Origin: Piper betle
Taxonomy: Eukaryota; Streptophyta; Magnoliopsida; Piperales; Piperaceae
Assembly: GCA_033002965.1 (NCBI GenBank)
Contig: JAURVB010003432.1
Span: forward strand, 1-64,000
Direction: 5' to 3'
DNA: 64,000 nucleotides
The translations under genes were made by a program, and so were the position numbers. The first letter of the stretch is position 1, and every line of letters starts with the position of its first letter. A model generated the notes under the pieces. It had not been told where the DNA came from. It made no database searches and worked only from the letters and a program-made list of their open reading frames with translations. Positions 60,124 to 64,000 of the stretch are shown here, one piece after another.

Positions 60124-61190
60124 TTGTCCATCGAGTGCACATCCTTAACTTGTTTGCCTAAAAGTGTTTGGTTCCTATATAGTGCTGTATTCTATTTAAA
60201 AGGAATTGGTTACTGCAGATTTGCCAAAAGAGAACGAACATGGAGAAGCTCTGCTTAATATCTGGCAGGAAGGAAATATAATTAACGTAAATGATTTGAC
60301 CATGACCATCCAGGAAAAGTTTGATGGTTTATCTCCATGTTATAGATAGTTGTATTTATAATAGGTTTCCATGTATTTTGATCATTTTTTTGTTTATACT
60401 AAATTTGTTTGTTCAATTTTTTGACCGTGGAAAGCAGTATCAGGACTTGTTTCTACATTCTAGCGACGTATAACTAGCAGTGATGCTAAAACTTCTTAAT
60501 GTACATATATAGTTATGTGTTGAAAATTTTCATCTGAACACCTTTTTTAAAAAAATGAAGTTTGCATTTCAACATTAGCGGGAAACTAAAAAATTTTCGA
60601 GTGTTTTTTAATTATCAAGGTAATTGCCGGATATTTTTACTAAAATAAATGCAGAAATAATGGTGAGAAAATTTTATTAAGCTTTTTACTGGAAAAGAGA
60701 TAGGTTTAGGAAGGAAAGGAAAAAATTATGAACTGTCTCCGATACTATCCACAAAGGGTTAGATTGCTTGGTAAATTTTATCTACTCTTATTATTAAGTT
60801 GCATTCTGTTGAAAAGTATTAGATTCAACCAATAAAAATACAAAAAAGATTATTATAATATATTTTTTATTCAATTAGAATCTTTTTTCTTTTATTGATA
60901 GGACATTCGACAAATAAAAAAAGAAAAATAAATTATTACAATATATCTTTACATTCAATTAAAATCTTATCTTTAAAATCAATATTATCTCTAAGACGTT
61001 AGAACATTATAATATATCTTATTATTTAATAATAATTTATTTATATAACATTGGAGTCTATTTCTAAGATTCTACTATAGGTCATGTATTGGGCAACATC
61101 AAAATGCGTCCCAACCACTTGACTAAAACGAGACTAGTTGTGGGCATCACTTGTTTGTTATTGACTAGATTTTGTCAAGGTCAGGGGAAA
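60124..61190. other. CDC23 3' UTR and AT-rich spacer
   Basis: The first few hundred bases are probably 3' UTR. No further gene; the plus frame at 61089-61277 overlaps an LTR remnant and is not supported. Confidence 0.5.
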
Positions 61191-61959
61191 TGTGACACCC
61201 CACCATGGGACCAACCGGTTTTGGTTTCCACACTGTTGCATAACTCGGCCGATTCTATTCAGAATCGGCCGATTTAAATCGGTTGGTGGCGATCTAATTT
61301 AAAAAATAATGTGAATCAGTTGGCTCGAATCGGTCTGCGAATCGGCCGATTCGAACCGATTTTACCCGATTCGAGCCGATTCCGGAATCAGCTCGAATCA
61401 GCCGATTCTGGCGGGCGGCGGGGAGGCAGCAGGGGCGGCAACGGGCGACCGGTGGTGGGGAGGGGGCAGGGCTAGGGGGCAACGACGGCATGGGACGGGG
61501 TGGCGACGGCGAACGGCGAGCGAGGCGACCGGGCGGCGAGGAGGGCGGGGCGAGTTGCTAGGGCGGCGTGGCGGGGCGGAAGGCAGGAGGGAGCGACAAG
61601 GCAATAGGCCGCGAGGGCGGCGACAGGGCGACAGGGCGGCGAGGGTGGTTGGGCGGCGACGGAGGAGAAAATGGATGAAATATAAGTGGCATTCTTATAA
61701 TTAAAAGTTGACTTAACTCTGACTCGAGTCAAAAATAATAACTAACTCCAAATAATTTTAAAAAATCTAAAAAATATGAAAAAATATCATAAAATATAAT
61801 ACACATTATAACATGAAAATTACATCAAAATGACATATTTTATGCTAATAACCCATTAATTTTGATTAAGTTAAAATTTTTGTATAGGACCAATTCAGGC
61901 CGATTCAACTAAACCGATTCCTGTCTGATTTAAACCAGATTCCGATTCCGATTTTTACA
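61191..61959 (-). mobile_element. Third copy of the gypsy LTR family, shortened, reverse orientation
   Basis: On the minus strand it starts TGTAAAAATCGG at 61959, passes a GACTCGAGTCAGAGT block (near 61720), a GC-rich zone (61400-61670) and a zone of degenerate AATCGGCCGATT words, and ends GGGGTGTCACA at 61191. Order matches the larger copy at 31583. At about 770 bp it lacks most of the 3' part. No 5 bp target duplication is visible. Confidence 0.6.
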
Positions 61960-62877
61960 ACTATGGGTTTCTAGAGGCTAAAGGCGGCCGGGTCAAGTTG
62001 CCTAACCTAGTGTCAGGGTTTGGTTGCCTTGTGACCGCTACCTTTAGTCGAGGAAATGTCCAATAATACTTCCTTTCTTATAAAAAGAAATGTTTAAGAT
62101 CAACTTTGTTTTTTATTTAAATACTCTGTCGATTTAATTTTATTTGTTTTAACCCAAAGTAAGGCAAAGGTCAATTTTATTAATATTGAAAATTTCCTCT
62201 TTTGCTAATTGTGCATGAATTTCCTACAATGGATATAAAAAACCGCTTCCCTTCTAAATAAATATCTCAATTTTATTTGGATCTCTTTATCCTATTGCCG
62301 AGGAGTGGTGCTGAGATGCTTCCTCCTTCACTATTAAGTATAGTTGCCAATTTGGTATTGTTATGCAGCCACCATTACCACTCTCTCACCGTGGTTTAAT
62401 TTACAAATTCTAAGCGGACTCAAGCTACTTGCACACCTTTCTGAGGAATTTGATTTGTTTTTTGTTTTCCTTTTAAATGATTGATAAGACAATATGAAAA
62501 TGGAAAAGTCGGCAATTTTGACATACAAACAAACTAGAAGGAAATTTTTCTGGGTAGACATTATTTGATAGAAAAATGTGGATCTGTTTTTCTCGTCTAT
62601 GAATTCAGCTCTTTCAATCTTCCAACTTCAAATCACTCCCAATCTATACATTTTGCTCTCTTCAACCTCAGAAGTTAAACATTGATTTTGTGAAAAAAAT
62701 AGATTTTTTTTTTCAAATCAACCTGAAAAAGAAAATTACATATTAGGATTTTGGATTTTGGATTTAGAGCAAAATTAAACCGTTGTGGGGAGGGGGGGTG
62801 AGGTAAGGGTAAAATAGTAGTTTCCAAATGGTACTGCCTCCACTACAAACCCCCAATTCGGAAGAAGACGACGACCG
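61960..62877. other. Spacer and promoter of the small membrane protein gene
   Basis: No gene supported. The last ~100 bases are likely the 5' UTR of the downstream gene. Confidence 0.5.
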
Positions 62878-63270
62878 ATGGCGGCGGCCGGCGACGCCGA
62901 CGCCGACGCCAGCCTCCACCGGCGGTGGTGGTGGTGGGGCGCCAGCGCGGCCCAGCTGGCGGTGGGCGTCGCCTGCTACAAGCGCGGCTGCGGCGACGCC
63001 CACTCCCTCATGCCCTTCAGGGCCTTCGCCGTCGCGTCCCTCTTCGTCGGCGCCGGCGCCGCTGCCGTCGCTGGCGCTCTCCACTCCCACGGCATCACCA
63101 AGGTAACAAACCAAAGCCCAAGAGCCCTTCAAATTGACAACCATAGCTAGCCCAACGGAAATCGTGTATATGTATAAGATTGGAATGTGGTGGTGTAGGT
63201 GGATGATCTCAAGGAAGTGGGCGCCGGTGTGAGGAAGGGGCTGGGGATCCCACCAAGAAGAGCTGCTTGA
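62878..63270 (+). CDS. Small plant membrane protein, 98 residues, two exons
   Basis: Exon 1 (62878-63102) ends GGCATCACCAAG before a GT donor, and exon 2 (63199-63270) follows a GTGTAG acceptor, giving 98 residues in phase. Residues about 22-40 (ASAAQLAVGVACYKRGCG) and 44-70 (LMPFRAFAVASLFVGAGAA) are hydrophobic, consistent with two membrane helices separated by a short Cys/Gly-rich turn; the C-terminus is basic (VRKGLGIPPRRAA). It resembles small, conserved, uncharacterised plant transmembrane proteins; I do not know its function. The first exon is very GC-rich. The antisense frame of 173 codons at 62764-63285 is a shadow. Confidence 0.75.
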
Positions 63271-64000
63271 GATCGACTCCAACAATTCGCATCGCTATTC
63301 TTCTTTTGTTTTCTGATTGTATTGGGATAATGCATTTCCTTCTTTTCTTTGATATTCCGATTTTTGGCGAGGGATTTGAAGTGGTACAGCTTCATGGTTT
63401 TATCAGCAGTGTAACTGCAACTAGGGGCTGTTTATTTGATTTAAAAAAACTAGGAGGGGCTGCTTATTTATATATTTTATAGGCAATTAATAAAGAAAAA
63501 ATATTATAAATAATCAGGTTTTAAAGTTTTATATCATAAATAGATATAACTACGTCTCATATTTTTATTTTACCTCCTATTTTTATTTTGTATATAATTA
63601 ATTTTTATATTTTAAATTTATTTGATTCATAAATTTTTATTTTATTGACATAAATACTTTTAATTTAACTTTAAATTTTCTTAAATATATTTCTTTTTAC
63701 AATTTTATACAAGGAATGATATTTATATTTTTAAATAATTTTTTTCAAATTTAAAATATATTAGTTAAAAAATTAATTTCTAATAATAGTAAAATATGAT
63801 AAGTTCATATTAAGATTTAAAACACCCAAATATATATATATTAGAATTTTGATCGATCAAATTTTAAACAAAATAAAAAATTTTACATTTTAAACTATAA
63901 TTAAAAAATAACATAATATTAAAATCTCTTTGTCATTACAGATTTTTTATTTTGATATATAAAATAGATAAAGATTATAATTTTTATTTATTATCATTAT
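63271..64000. other. 3' UTR and AT-rich sequence to the window edge
   Basis: No gene or repeat with clear borders is visible. Confidence 0.6.

Noticed and set aside
61294..61732. Pro/Arg/Ala-rich minus-strand frames
   Set aside because: GC-rich zone of the third LTR copy; low-complexity composition.
62764..63285. Minus-strand frame of 173 codons
   Set aside because: Antisense of the small membrane protein gene; it spans that gene's intron without any splice sense of its own.

Overview
This is a plant nuclear genome window. It has spliced genes with GT-AG introns, plant-only protein families (HD-Zip II, USP/kinase/U-box, DUF4408/DUF761, GATL) and Copia, Athila-like and chromovirus-like retrotransposons. 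Genes begin in GC-rich first exons and sit in very AT-rich spacers. That pattern, with the compact intron structure of the CDC23 gene, hints at a monocot outside the grasses, but the sequence alone does not prove this.

Layout. 1-308: broken GATL glycosyltransferase (minus). 383-1771: rearranged Copia copy whose two outer ends are both U5 ends. 4237-6041: DUF4408/DUF761 membrane protein (minus). 6042-14632: spacer with short tandem duplications and MITE-like pieces. 14633-15719: HD-Zip class II factor, four exons (minus). 18264-18764: hAT-like MITE. 19204-23640: nine coding exons of a USP/kinase/U-box E3 ligase (minus). 26871-41495: three-level nest of retrotransposons (Copia, then a gypsy solo LTR inside it, then a young deleted Athila-like element inside that), flanked by a ~490 bp direct duplication that carries exon-like sequence. 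44622-49433: three-KH RNA-binding protein (minus). 49634-~52627: LTR of the same gypsy family, about 200 bp upstream of the KH gene. 53124-53592: solo Copia LTR with a perfect 5 bp duplication. 54435-~55500: 3' end of another gypsy element. 57432-60123: CDC23/APC8 (plus). 61191-61959: third gypsy-family LTR piece (minus). 62878-63270: small two-helix membrane protein (plus).

The genes are separate transcription units in ordinary plant colinearity; there is no operon or cassette, and I do not see a new multi-gene system. The most notable points are: (1) the Copia derivative with two outward U5 ends and a 5 bp target duplication; (2) the ~490 bp duplication on both sides of the large Copia element; (3) six single-base changes, every one in a homopolymer run, that break three otherwise intact genes and look more like consensus errors than biology.
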